This document shows positions 6,396 through 13,690 of a DNA stretch of 13,807 nt, in pieces. The first letter of the stretch is position 1; every line of letters begins with the position of its first letter. The position numbers and the translations under genes were made by a program. The stretch is from Prevotellaceae bacterium UBA7028 (GTDB lineage Bacteria > Bacteroidota > Bacteroidia > Bacteroidales > Bacteroidaceae), in assembly GCA_002494215.1 (NCBI GenBank), contig DLBF01000085.1:7596-21402 (forward strand), in the 5' to 3' direction. A model generated the notes under the pieces. The model saw nothing but the letters and a program-made list of their open reading frames with translations. It had not been told where the DNA came from and did not search any database.

Positions 6396-8231
6396 ATGCT
6401 GAAGCAATTTCTATCCATAATGTCGCGCTTCCTGAAGCCCTACAGAAAGTATCTGGCATGGTCGGTGGTGCTGAATTTTGTATCACAATGGCTCAACGTT
6501 TTCTCCTTTGTGGTGCTCATTCCTATCCTGAATATCCTGTTCAAGATAGACACTACCGTATATGAATACAAGGAGTGGACGTGGGATACGCTTAGCAAAG
6601 ACTTGATAGTGAACAATGCCTACGCTTGGGTGCAGGATCTGATAGATGTTCACGGTGCCTTCCTTACGCTTGTCTTTATGGGTATTGCCCTGATAGTGAT
6701 GACGGGACTGAAGACAGCCGGATACTTTGCCTCCTCTGCTATCATGGTTCCCTTGCGTACGGGTGTGGTTCGTGATATCAGAACTGCCGTATATAATAAG
6801 GTATTGAAGTTGCCCCTCAGTTTCTTCTCTGAGGAGCGTAAGGGCGACATCATTGCCCGTATGAGTGCCGATGTGCAGACGGTAGAAACCTCCATCACCA
6901 ATTCAGTGGATATGCTGATACGTCAGCCCATAGCCATTCTGGTATGCTTTGTCACCTTGTTTGCCGTTAGTTGGCAGATGACACTCTTTGTCCTGGTGGT
7001 AGCGCCCGTTGCCGGATGGGTGATGGGTGTGGTTGGCAGGAAGCTGAAACGTCAGTCGGCAACCGTGCAGCGTCAGTGGGGCGGTATCATTGCCCAGTTG
7101 GACGAGACACTGGGAGGCCTGCGCATCATCAAGGCTTTCATAGCCGAGAAGAAGATGGAGAAGCGCTTCCTGCAGATTAACGATGCCTATCGTAAGGATA
7201 TGAGTGCCATGGTTATCCGTCAGAGCGCCGCTCACCCTATGAGTGAGTTTCTGGGCACTATCATATTGACTGTAGTGCTATGGTTTGGCGGTTCGCTGAT
7301 TCTGAACGATTCGAACCTGATAGATGCCTCTACCTTTATCTTCTATATGGTTATCCTATATAGTGTTATCAATCCGCTGAAGGAGTTCTCCCGCGCTACC
7401 TATCAGATACCTCAGGGCTTGGCATCCATGGATCGCATTGATTTCATCCTGCAGGCAGAGAATCCCATCAAGGAACCTGAACATCCACAACCCATGCCCT
7501 CTTTCGAGAAGGAGATAGAGTTGCGTGACGTTTCGTTCAGCTATACAGAGGGACGAGAGGTGCTGAAGCATATCAACCTAACCGTTCCCAAAGGCAAGAC
7601 GGTAGCATTGGTGGGTCAGTCGGGTTCCGGCAAGTCCACGCTGGTGGATCTGATTCCCCGCTACCACGATGTGCAGACGGGTGAAGTACTTATTGATGGA
7701 ACCAATATCAAAGGATTGCGTATCAGCGACTTGCGTTCACTAATTGGTAATGTCAATCAGGAGGCTATCCTCTTTAACGATACATTCTATAACAATATCA
7801 CCTTCGGAGTGGAGAATGCCACCATGGAGCAGGTGATAGAAGCTGCCAAGATAGCCAATGCGCATGAGTTTATTATGGAATCAGAAAACGGATACGATAC
7901 CATGATTGGTGACCGAGGCGGACGTCTGTCAGGTGGTCAGCGTCAGCGTGTATCTATTGCTCGTGCCATACTAAAGAACCCGCCCATCCTTATTCTGGAC
8001 GAGGCAACTTCAGCCCTTGATACAGAGAGCGAACGTCTGGTGCAGGAGGCTTTGGAAAGGTTGATGAAGAGTCGTACCACCATAGCCATTGCCCATCGAC
8101 TTTCTACCATCAGGAATGCCGACATCATACACGTCTTGTATGAGGGAGAGATTGTAGAGAGCGGTCAGCACGACGAGCTCATTGCCAAGAACGGCTACTA
8201 CAAGCGTCTTTACGATATGCAGCAGCTGTAG
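6396..8231 (+). CDS. MsbA-like ABC transporter, fused permease and ATPase
   Basis: 611 residues, the usual size for a homodimeric half-transporter. Residues ~1-340 are the membrane domain, with hydrophobic segments near 20-50, 85-115, 175-210 and 285-335 and a long charged coupling region (GLRIIKAF). The ATPase domain has Walker A GQSGSGKST at 407-415, the signature LSGGQ at 511-515, Walker B ILILDE ending at Glu536, and the switch His567 in AIAHRLST. All catalytic motifs are intact. MsbA-type exporters flip lipid A/LOS or other lipid-linked substrates across the inner membrane. The surrounding glycosyltransferase and acyltransferase genes favour such a substrate, but family members also move drugs and peptides. 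Its last 22 nt overlap the 3' end of the convergent glycosyltransferase gene. Confidence 0.93.
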   Translation: MLKQFLSIMSRFLKPYRKYLAWSVVLNFVSQWLNVFSFVVLIPILNILFKIDTTVYEYKEWTWDTLSKDLIVNNAYAWVQDLIDVHGAFLTLVFMGIALIVMTGLKTAGYFASSAIMVPLRTGVVRDIRTAVYNKVLKLPLSFFSEERKGDIIARMSADVQTVETSITNSVDMLIRQPIAILVCFVTLFAVSWQMTLFVLVVAPVAGWVMGVVGRKLKRQSATVQRQWGGIIAQLDETLGGLRIIKAFIAEKKMEKRFLQINDAYRKDMSAMVIRQSAAHPMSEFLGTIILTVVLWFGGSLILNDSNLIDASTFIFYMVILYSVINPLKEFSRATYQIPQGLASMDRIDFILQAENPIKEPEHPQPMPSFEKEIELRDVSFSYTEGREVLKHINLTVPKGKTVALVGQSGSGKSTLVDLIPRYHDVQTGEVLIDGTNIKGLRISDLRSLIGNVNQEAILFNDTFYNNITFGVENATMEQVIEAAKIANAHEFIMESENGYDTMIGDRGGRLSGGQRQRVSIARAILKNPPILILDEATSALDTESERLVQEALERLMKSRTTIAIAHRLSTIRNADIIHVLYEGEIVESGQHDELIAKNGYYKRLYDMQQL

Positions 8232-9211
8232 CGGTTGGCGTTCAGTCTGGAAATCTTGGGTATCAGATTACGGATGAATTTGATATAGAAGATAAACGGC
8301 ATCAGGTAAAGAATAATAAGGTATGAAGTAGGCCAGATGCCTTTCTTTACCAGCTGCCATAGGATTCCCCATGTTTCTTTTCTTACCACCGGGTCAATGC
8401 AGGTTGGCCTGATGTCGTTGATGAAATTCCACAGACACTCTGTCTGCTCTCTCTTCAACTCGGGGATGAACATGTTTAGCATATCCTTCCATACGGGCAG
8501 ACAGGCCAGCGCTCTCTCGTCATTGTTTTTGAAACGGGTCATGATACTCTGCGGACGTATGCGGTAGAAGTAAGTGTCGTGCTTGCAGAAGGCAATGCGC
8601 GTAATCTTAGGTGCCAACGTGAAGTTCCACAACTCATCCTCGTGTACTGCTCCTTCGCGGAAGAAGAGTTGGTTTTCTATCAGGAAGTCTCTTCTGACCA
8701 GTCGGTTCCATGCCGTTACGGGAATTCCTCTCCGTCCTCCTCTGCTCAGCATCATTGTGGCAATCCATTTTGGATTGTCGGCATAGTCGGGGAAGGGCTT
8801 CTCCATGGTGTAGCTTTTCCTTTTTGTAGTCTTGGCACCCGCGGCTATCATCTGTGCCTCGGGGTATTGCTGTGCAACCTGCATGAAGTACATGAGGCAC
8901 TGGTCGGAGATGCTGTCGTCGCTGTCCACAAAGAGTACATACTTGCCCTTGGCATCCATGATACCTGTATTACGGGCTGCCGATAGTCCTCGGTTGTGTT
9001 CGTGCTTGACAATCCTGAAGTCTATCTCTCCCTTGTAACTGTCCAGATAGTCATTCACCATCTTCATGCTGTTGTCATTTCCGCAGTCATCTACCAAGAT
9101 ACATTCCACACCAGCAGTATAGGTCTGTGAGGCAATAGAGTCCAGGCATTCTATGATGTAGTCCTGCACATTATAGATGGGGATGATAATGGAGATGATT
9201 GTCTCTGGCAT
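8210..9211 (-). CDS. Glycosyltransferase family 2
   Basis: 333 residues from the ATG at 9211. Upstream in-frame sequence to 9421 is open but lies inside the preceding gene and looks non-coding in this frame. The start MPETIISIIIPIYN is the canonical GT-A N-terminal strand. Asp41-Asp42 (ILVDD) and the DSDD at 96-99 in VLFVDSDDS are the nucleotide-sugar and metal-binding residues, and HEDE at 190-193 fits the catalytic-base region. Residues ~294-313 are hydrophobic (TSYLIILYLMPFIFYIKF), suggesting membrane association at the C-terminus. It should add a sugar to a surface glycan or LOS; the sugar cannot be told. It follows the pyruvyl transferase gene by 11 nt in one operon. The stop lies inside the convergent ABC transporter gene (22-bp overlap). 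Confidence 0.92.
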   Translation of the reverse strand: MPETIISIIIPIYNVQDYIIECLDSIASQTYTAGVECILVDDCGNDNSMKMVNDYLDSYKGEIDFRIVKHEHNRGLSAARNTGIMDAKGKYVLFVDSDDSISDQCLMYFMQVAQQYPEAQMIAAGAKTTKRKSYTMEKPFPDYADNPKWIATMMLSRGGRRGIPVTAWNRLVRRDFLIENQLFFREGAVHEDELWNFTLAPKITRIAFCKHDTYFYRIRPQSIMTRFKNNDERALACLPVWKDMLNMFIPELKREQTECLWNFINDIRPTCIDPVVRKETWGILWQLVKKGIWPTSYLIILYLMPFIFYIKFIRNLIPKISRLNANRYSCCIS

Positions 9212-9222
9212 ATCGTAATAGA

Positions 9223-10311
9223 TTATTTTGTGGAGAGATAGGCGATTAACATTTCCAAGGCTAGAATGAAGATGGTAAGGAAAAGGGCCCATGTGAGGAG
9301 GCGTATTCTCTTTTCTCTCTTCTTCTGTATCTGTTCCTGACGGTGTACGTAGATGGTCATGTCCAGGAGTTCCTGCTCTTCTTCGTTGGGCACGCCTGCC
9401 AGTTCGGAATCCTTCAGCCATGTGTTATAGAAGGTTAGGTTCTTTCCGTAGGAGTTGTCCATCATCTTTACGGGCAATCCTAACAACAGTCGCAGGATGG
9501 CCACATGCAGTCGTGTAGAATAGACCATCTTATATTCCGATACAAACCTTACGCCTTCGCTGATACGGTCGGGCAGGAACGAAGTCTGGAAGAAAGTATC
9601 TGTCTCCTCGGCCGAATGCTTGCGGGTATATCTCTTAGCTATCTTATAGGCCTCCTTCTGGTTGGGCCAGTCTTTTATCTCAATACGAGCGGAGGCGATA
9701 TCTGCATTCAGGGAACCTACGGGCGACTCCTTGTCTTTCCTCAGTAATAGCAGTGCCTCTTTGGTGATTTTGCTCTTTTGGGCGTATAGCTGTTCTCTGT
9801 CTATGCAGAATGCCATATCCGGCAGTGTTAGCATCTGACCGGTATATCCATGTTTCGTCAGCTGTTCTGCCGAATTGTCGTCGCGGGCACAGATAATCAG
9901 GTTCTTGTGCTGGTTCATCCTTCGGATATCCTCGTTGAAGACATCGTCCGACTCGTAATGTATCGTCTGCGGCAGTATGATGATGCGGTTTTCGGGGTAT
10001 GAATCTATCACCTTTAGCCTGAAGTTCTGATGCTTGCGCCACATGTCACCAAAATTCCCGCCTCCATGCAATAAAATAATGGCATTCTTAGGTAATGGGC
10101 GGAAGTTGAAGGTTCCTATGCTGTGTTGTCCCAGACACTGATGTGGTATATCCTTTAAGAAATGAACTGTCCCCAACCATATTAGCGTATCACCTATGTT
10201 GCTATGATAGGGAACGTCCAAATAGCAGTAGTCCGAGTCTATCAGCGACGTCAGCTGCTCCCTGATTTCCATTTGCAGTTTGTTGCAAATATCTTGTTCG
10301 TTCTGTTTCAT
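9223..10311 (-). CDS. Polysaccharide pyruvyl transferase family protein with C-terminal membrane anchor
   Basis: 362 residues. Motifs of the polysaccharide pyruvyl transferase family (PF04230) are visible: NIGD at 38-41, LHGGGNFGD at 81-89, ILPQT at 112-116, and a later STRLHVAI segment followed by GLPV. Members transfer pyruvate from phosphoenolpyruvate to a sugar as a ketal, adding a negative charge to exopolysaccharide or capsule. Some relatives do other chemistry, so the reaction is family-level. Residues 338-359 form one clear hydrophobic segment after a Lys/Arg-rich stretch (QKKREKRIR), placing the enzyme on the cytoplasmic face of the inner membrane. No signal peptide is present. It is the first gene of a two-gene minus-strand operon with the GT2 gene. 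Confidence 0.88.
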   Translation of the reverse strand: MKQNEQDICNKLQMEIREQLTSLIDSDYCYLDVPYHSNIGDTLIWLGTVHFLKDIPHQCLGQHSIGTFNFRPLPKNAIILLHGGGNFGDMWRKHQNFRLKVIDSYPENRIIILPQTIHYESDDVFNEDIRRMNQHKNLIICARDDNSAEQLTKHGYTGQMLTLPDMAFCIDREQLYAQKSKITKEALLLLRKDKESPVGSLNADIASARIEIKDWPNQKEAYKIAKRYTRKHSAEETDTFFQTSFLPDRISEGVRFVSEYKMVYSTRLHVAILRLLLGLPVKMMDNSYGKNLTFYNTWLKDSELAGVPNEEEQELLDMTIYVHRQEQIQKKREKRIRLLTWALFLTIFILALEMLIAYLSTK

Positions 10312-10349
10312 AGGTTTTACGCTTTACTCATTTATGATGATAGCATATG

Positions 10350-10357
10350 CAAAGGTA
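10350..10357 (-). promoter_or_regulatory. -7 box for the pyruvyl transferase / GT2 operon
   Basis: On the minus strand this reads TACCTTTG, an exact TAnnTTTG match, 38 nt before the ATG at 10311. No good -33 element is seen. It is divergent from the promoter at 10422. Confidence 0.65.
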
Positions 10358-10373
10358 ATGAAATTTATGGACA

Positions 10374-10388
10374 ATTCATTTAATGAAT
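10374..10388. promoter_or_regulatory. 15-bp palindrome between divergent promoters
   Basis: attcatt, one central t, then aatgaat: a perfect 7-bp dyad lying between the two divergent -7 boxes (10350-10357 and 10422-10429). It is a candidate operator, but the AT-rich context makes a chance palindrome possible. Confidence 0.35.
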
Positions 10389-10395
10389 GTAAATA

Positions 10396-10429
10396 TTTGT
10401 GATATTGTTATTTTTTTTGCCTACCTTTG
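10396..10429 (+). promoter_or_regulatory. Promoter of the TTG-initiated glycosyltransferase gene
   Basis: TTTG at 10396-10399 and TACCTTTG at 10422-10429 match the -33 and -7 elements with 22 nt between them. Transcription would start near 10436, downstream of the ATG at 10383, which rules out that ATG as the translational start for this transcript. Confidence 0.7.
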
Positions 10430-10448
10430 TGCAACAAATAAGACGAAT

Positions 10449-11285
10449 TTGAAAAAGATAGCAGTACTCACAATGGTCCGTAACGATGACTTCTTCCTGC
10501 GTAAGTGGGTAGAGTATTACGGACGTGAATTGGGCAAGGAGAACCTATATATATATTACGACGGTGAGGATCAGGTCGTTGCCGACTTCTGCCAAGGCAC
10601 CAATGCCTATGTGCATCCTAAGATTGGTACGCAGGTAGTGAGCGCAGAGAAAGGTCGTCTGAGATTCCTCTCAGATAAAGCAGCAGAGCTCTTCTCTAAA
10701 GGGTATGATCTGGTCATTGGAGTGGATGCCGACGAGTATATTGTGGTTGACCCTAAGTTGGGCGTCAGCCTTAGGGAGTATCTTTCTGCCCAGGATATTG
10801 ATATAAGCCTTTCTCCCTTAGGGCTCGACTTTGGTCAGAAGTTAGGTGAGGAGGGTGATTTATCTGTGGAGGATGCTTTCCTTCGTCAGCGTCGTTATGC
10901 CCAGATAGGTACCCGTTATACGAAACCCTCTATTATTGCAGAGCCTTGTCTGTGGGGTAGTGGTTTCCATCGTGTAAAGGGCCATAACTTCCATATCGCT
11001 AAAGACTTGTACCTGATGCACTTCGGCTATGCCGACAAGAAAATTCTGCAAGAAAGGTTGGGGGATACTGACCGTATAGCGCAGGGATGGGAGAAGCATA
11101 TCTATAAGCGTAGTCGTACCATCCGATATGCTACGGAGAAGAAGGCACGCGACTTTGATTGCTGGACTCGTTATGCACGTATCTGCCAGACGTTGTGTCG
11201 TCCTTTTTATGCGCTCAATAAGCCTGCGATGCTGGAATTAAGAATTGTGGTTAGGATACCTGATAGGTTTGAAGAGGTATTATAA
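10449..11285 (+). CDS. Glycosyltransferase (GT2/GT92-like), TTG start
   Basis: 278 residues from a TTG at 10449. The frame is open back to an ATG at 10383, but the promoter at 10396-10429 lies inside that extension, and the family's conserved start (KKIAVLTMVRNDDFFLRKWVEYY) begins right at the TTG. The next ATG (10473) would cut into that strand. The pattern 'V(L)T MVRND..FL..W..YY' with a following YIYYDG and the acidic DADE at 93-96 (IGVDADEY) fits the Glyco_tranf_2_4 / GT92-like group that modifies surface polysaccharide or LOS. It contains a late region rich in Arg, Lys and aromatic residues, with no clear membrane span. It is a single-gene unit, divergent from the pyruvyl transferase operon. 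Its stop is 4 nt from the convergent stop of the Stealth gene. Confidence 0.85.
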   Translation: MKKIAVLTMVRNDDFFLRKWVEYYGRELGKENLYIYYDGEDQVVADFCQGTNAYVHPKIGTQVVSAEKGRLRFLSDKAAELFSKGYDLVIGVDADEYIVVDPKLGVSLREYLSAQDIDISLSPLGLDFGQKLGEEGDLSVEDAFLRQRRYAQIGTRYTKPSIIAEPCLWGSGFHRVKGHNFHIAKDLYLMHFGYADKKILQERLGDTDRIAQGWEKHIYKRSRTIRYATEKKARDFDCWTRYARICQTLCRPFYALNKPAMLELRIVVRIPDRFEEVL

Positions 11286-11289
11286 GGCT

Positions 11290-12243
11290 TTATTCTCTCA
11301 GCAAATCCTCTACAAACTTTTTGATGCGAGCAAAGACCTCATCGCTTACTTGATCCAAAGCATAGAAGCAGCCAAAGCAAACGTGGCTACCTGGTTTGGT
11401 TACGCGTCGCAGCGTCCATTCCAACTGCATCATTCCCTTTTTAGAATAATAACGCATCAGTATGGGGCGAACAGACTGGAAGTGCAGCCTTCCTTTCTTC
11501 CATAATATAATATAACAGATTTCATCCGTACGGAAGTGCTGACGACTGCGGAAGCGGTTCTGGATATTCTGTATAAGGCGGTCGGGATGCGTCTCGTAAA
11601 ACTGTTGCAGGGTGCTGCGTAGCAATGGGCGAGGCGTGTGTGCCAGACGGATAAACGTCCGTCCCTCACCAGCTATCTCGGCTGCATCCATCATCTGCTG
11701 TATATGGTTCACTTGGCAAGAATGCCCAATAAAGTGTTTCAGGGAGAACCATGCTTTCGTCCAGAAGAGTGAGGATCTGTTTCCATAGCAATTGATATGT
11801 CCTTCGCAGGGAAAGAAAACCTCAGGTTCTACGCTACGGCATACCAGCAGGTCGTCATTGAAGTATATGAAGTGCTCGCTCAGGTTAGGAATCCTCCATA
11901 GCAGAGCTTCTATGCTTAGGGAATTGAAGGTGGGCAGGTATTGTTCGTATCCGCTAAAGATAATTTTATGATCCACTATCTCAACGGGAATCCTGCTCTC
12001 CACCTTAGGATCCTGTTGGTCTGTAACAATGAAGATGCGGTTTACCCAAGGCATGAATTTATTGATAGAACGTATGCACCAATGTATCTCGCCCCTGTCG
12101 GCATAACGGGTGGGTGCTGCAATATCCTTCTCTTGTGCTTCCTCTGGTCGGATATAGGCAGCCCTCTTGGCATTCAGGACGGCATCGTTGCCATCTACCC
12201 AAGTGACGACAACGTCTATGTCGAAGTGCTGTAGTGCATTCAT
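11290..12243 (-). CDS. Stealth-family sugar phosphotransferase
   Basis: 317 residues. The Stealth signature is clear. CR1 is DIDVVVTWVDGND at 8-20. CR2 spans roughly 46-133 (RYADRGEIHWCIRSI, FIVTDQQ, YLPTFNSLSIEALL, FIYFNDDLLV). A CR3-like AHTPRPLLRS lies near residue 200. Stealth proteins transfer a hexose-1-phosphate to a glycan acceptor, giving a phosphodiester-linked sugar; that activity is known for capsule polymerases of this family and is inferred here. No signal peptide or membrane segment is apparent, so action at the cytoplasmic face is expected. The start ATG overlaps the stop of the upstream acyltransferase gene by 4 bp (ATGA), indicating translational coupling. Confidence 0.9.
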   Translation of the reverse strand: MNALQHFDIDVVVTWVDGNDAVLNAKRAAYIRPEEAQEKDIAAPTRYADRGEIHWCIRSINKFMPWVNRIFIVTDQQDPKVESRIPVEIVDHKIIFSGYEQYLPTFNSLSIEALLWRIPNLSEHFIYFNDDLLVCRSVEPEVFFPCEGHINCYGNRSSLFWTKAWFSLKHFIGHSCQVNHIQQMMDAAEIAGEGRTFIRLAHTPRPLLRSTLQQFYETHPDRLIQNIQNRFRSRQHFRTDEICYIILWKKGRLHFQSVRPILMRYYSKKGMMQLEWTLRRVTKPGSHVCFGCFYALDQVSDEVFARIKKFVEDLLRE

Positions 12244-13109
12244 CTCTGTCTGATTTTGCTAAGCCAACGGTTATGCGACCACAGCCATATCTCAGGCTGT
12301 CGCTTTATAGTCTCCTCCAGCATGCGGAAGAATAGTGCGGTAAGAGGGTAGGGTTGTTGTTTCAGGTCCTCGGGAACCTCCATCTCGTAAAATGTCAGTC
12401 TGTAGTGCCCACGACGTGGTTTCTCTACATCCAGATATACTAACTCTGCGTTCACCTTCTTGGCAATCTCTTCGGCACTGGGAACATACCGCGTTTTCTG
12501 GTTCATGAAGGTAAGTGTATCCTTTACTTTTGTAAACGGGCGCTGGTCGGTAATGAATCCGCATAGGAACGGCTCGCCCATGGCATTCCATCTCAGCAGT
12601 GTGCGGACGGTCTGCATGGTCTCTATCTGTTCTGTGTTCCAACGACTACGTATCTCGTTCATCAGCGACGAGAAGTACTTGTTCTTGATATACTTGTATA
12701 TCTCGCAGGTCTTCTTGGGGGCTTTGTAGTGCATACTCACTTCCTGAGCCCATTCCCAACACCCGCAGTGCCCCATTAGCATAAAGATGTTCTTGCCTTG
12801 GGCAGCTATCCGTTCAGGCAGTTCGCTGTTCACAACCTCCACGCGTCTACGCATCTCCTGGTCTGATATGTTCAGACACTTAAAGGCTTCTATGAAGACG
12901 TCGCACAGGTTATGGTAAAAGGCCTTCTCTATGCAGATAATCTCCTCCAGGCTCTTTTCCGGGAAGGAACGGCTCAGGTTTTCTCTGACCAGACGTCGCC
13001 TATACCTTATTATATAATATATAATAGGGAATGCCGCATCGCTAATCAGGTAGAGGATACCCAATGGTAATCCCGCCAATAACCGCATAAAATGGTGTTT
13101 CTTCTTCAT
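12240..13109 (-). CDS. LpxL/HtrB-type lipid A acyltransferase
   Basis: 289 residues, typical for the LpxL/LpxM/HtrB family. An N-terminal hydrophobic helix (LLAGLPLGILYLISDAAFPIIYYII, read in two parts at ~10-34) anchors it to the inner membrane. The catalytic HX4(D/E) motif is His114 with Glu119 in GHCGCWEWA. A later FITDQRP and the closing IWLWSHNRW are also characteristic of the family. It should add a secondary acyl chain to the lipid A precursor; chain and position cannot be told. The ATG at 13109 lies only ~8 nt after a -7 box, so a transcript from that box would be nearly leaderless; Met8 (ATG at 13088) is an alternative start. It is the first gene of an operon with the Stealth gene, sharing ATGA. 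Confidence 0.9.
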   Translation of the reverse strand: MKKKHHFMRLLAGLPLGILYLISDAAFPIIYYIIRYRRRLVRENLSRSFPEKSLEEIICIEKAFYHNLCDVFIEAFKCLNISDQEMRRRVEVVNSELPERIAAQGKNIFMLMGHCGCWEWAQEVSMHYKAPKKTCEIYKYIKNKYFSSLMNEIRSRWNTEQIETMQTVRTLLRWNAMGEPFLCGFITDQRPFTKVKDTLTFMNQKTRYVPSAEEIAKKVNAELVYLDVEKPRRGHYRLTFYEMEVPEDLKQQPYPLTALFFRMLEETIKRQPEIWLWSHNRWLSKIRQR

Positions 13110-13117
13110 CGTAATGA

Positions 13118-13148
13118 CAAAGGTACGAATAAGCGAGAGATAAAGAAA
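13118..13148 (-). promoter_or_regulatory. Proximal promoter of the acyltransferase-Stealth operon (in repeat copy A)
   Basis: Minus-strand TACCTTTG at 13125-13118 matches the -7 consensus, and TTTC at 13148-13145 sits at -33 spacing (19 nt between). The -33 lies inside one arm of the 10-bp inverted repeat. Predicted start near 13112. Confidence 0.65.
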
Positions 13149-13203
13149 GAAAAGTTCGTTTTTATTTCTTTATCCGAGCGGAAGTAACTTCGAGACGCAT
13201 TCT

Positions 13204-13234
13204 CAAAGGTACGAATAAGCGAGAGATAAAGAAA
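13204..13234 (-). promoter_or_regulatory. Distal promoter of the acyltransferase-Stealth operon (in repeat copy B)
   Basis: Identical -7 box (13211-13204) and -33-like TTTC (13234-13231), 86 bp upstream of the proximal promoter. It would give a leader of about 90 nt that includes most of repeat copy A and its hairpin. Confidence 0.55.
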
Positions 13235-13359
13235 GAAAAGTTCTTTTTTATTTCTTTATCTGAGCGGAAGTAGCTTCGAGACGAAGTCTCAAAGCACAAT
13301 TAAGTGAGCGTAAAGTAAAATTATCACCTTATTTTTGTATTTTTCCATCGCGAATACTA

Positions 13360-13626
13360 TTGACAAACACCTTGTTTTGGGTATTGCCTTATGCTTTCCG
13401 TACTGCCAATCTGGATAAAATGACAGTATGTGTTACGTGGCAGCATCGGCTGAAAAGAATGGCTGTAGGACTTAATGCTAAGCTCTATATCGCTAACGGC
13501 AATCGGAAAGAAGATGTTGCATATGCCGGTACTGTCGGATTCCCATCAACGGCACCTATGATTACATTATCTCCGGATAAACATAAAGAGCGATGGGGGA
13601 GTGTTACTGCATTTGTGACATTCTAA
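13360..13626 (+). CDS. Small ORF of unknown function, possibly a C-terminal remnant
   Basis: The frame encodes up to 88 residues from a TTG at 13360; the first ATG is at 13420 (68 residues). The composition is protein-like and looks beta-rich (MTVCVTWQHR, GLNAKLYIANG, AYAGTVGFPSTAPMITLSPD, GSVTAFVTF), suggesting one small beta domain. The frame stays open upstream into the repeat region without an ATG, so this may be the 3' end of a gene whose front was lost. A TATTTTTG at 13330-13337 matches a -7 box and would sit correctly for the TTG. No signal peptide and no recognised family. The gene to its left is divergent, and a riboswitch-controlled unit follows. Confidence 0.4.
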   Translation: MTNTLFWVLPYAFRTANLDKMTVCVTWQHRLKRMAVGLNAKLYIANGNRKEDVAYAGTVGFPSTAPMITLSPDKHKERWGSVTAFVTF

Positions 13627-13658
13627 TAAGAAAAATAATAAGTTTTTTCTACGATTTC

Positions 13659-13690
13659 TTTGGACATATTAGAAATAAATACTAACTTTA
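13659..13690 (+). promoter_or_regulatory. Promoter for the riboswitch-led transcript
   Basis: TTTG at 13659-13662 and TAACTTTA at 13683-13690 (one mismatch to TAnnTTTG) are separated by 20 nt. The predicted start near 13696 falls right at the beginning of the aptamer-like sequence. Confidence 0.6.

Larger units (their letters stand above)
13118..13315. repeat. 86-bp direct tandem repeat, two full copies and a decayed third
   Basis: Copy A is 13118-13203 and copy B 13204-13289, differing at five positions by my count. A recognisable but degenerate third copy begins at 13290, again exactly 86 bp on (caaagcacaattaagtgag against caaaggtacgaataagcgag). Each full copy holds the minus-strand box TACCTTTG. 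Each also has a perfect 10-bp inverted repeat, gataaagaaa with tttctttatc (13139-13148 with 13165-13174; 13225-13234 with 13251-13260), and a short gaagt/acttc dyad. The third copy has lost the -7 box. Confidence 0.9.

Noticed and set aside
9212..9421. 70-residue N-terminal extension of the GT2 gene
   Set aside because: It would overlap the coding region of the pyruvyl transferase gene in another frame, and the added residues are Arg/Pro/His-rich; the conserved GT-A strand begins right after the ATG at 9211.
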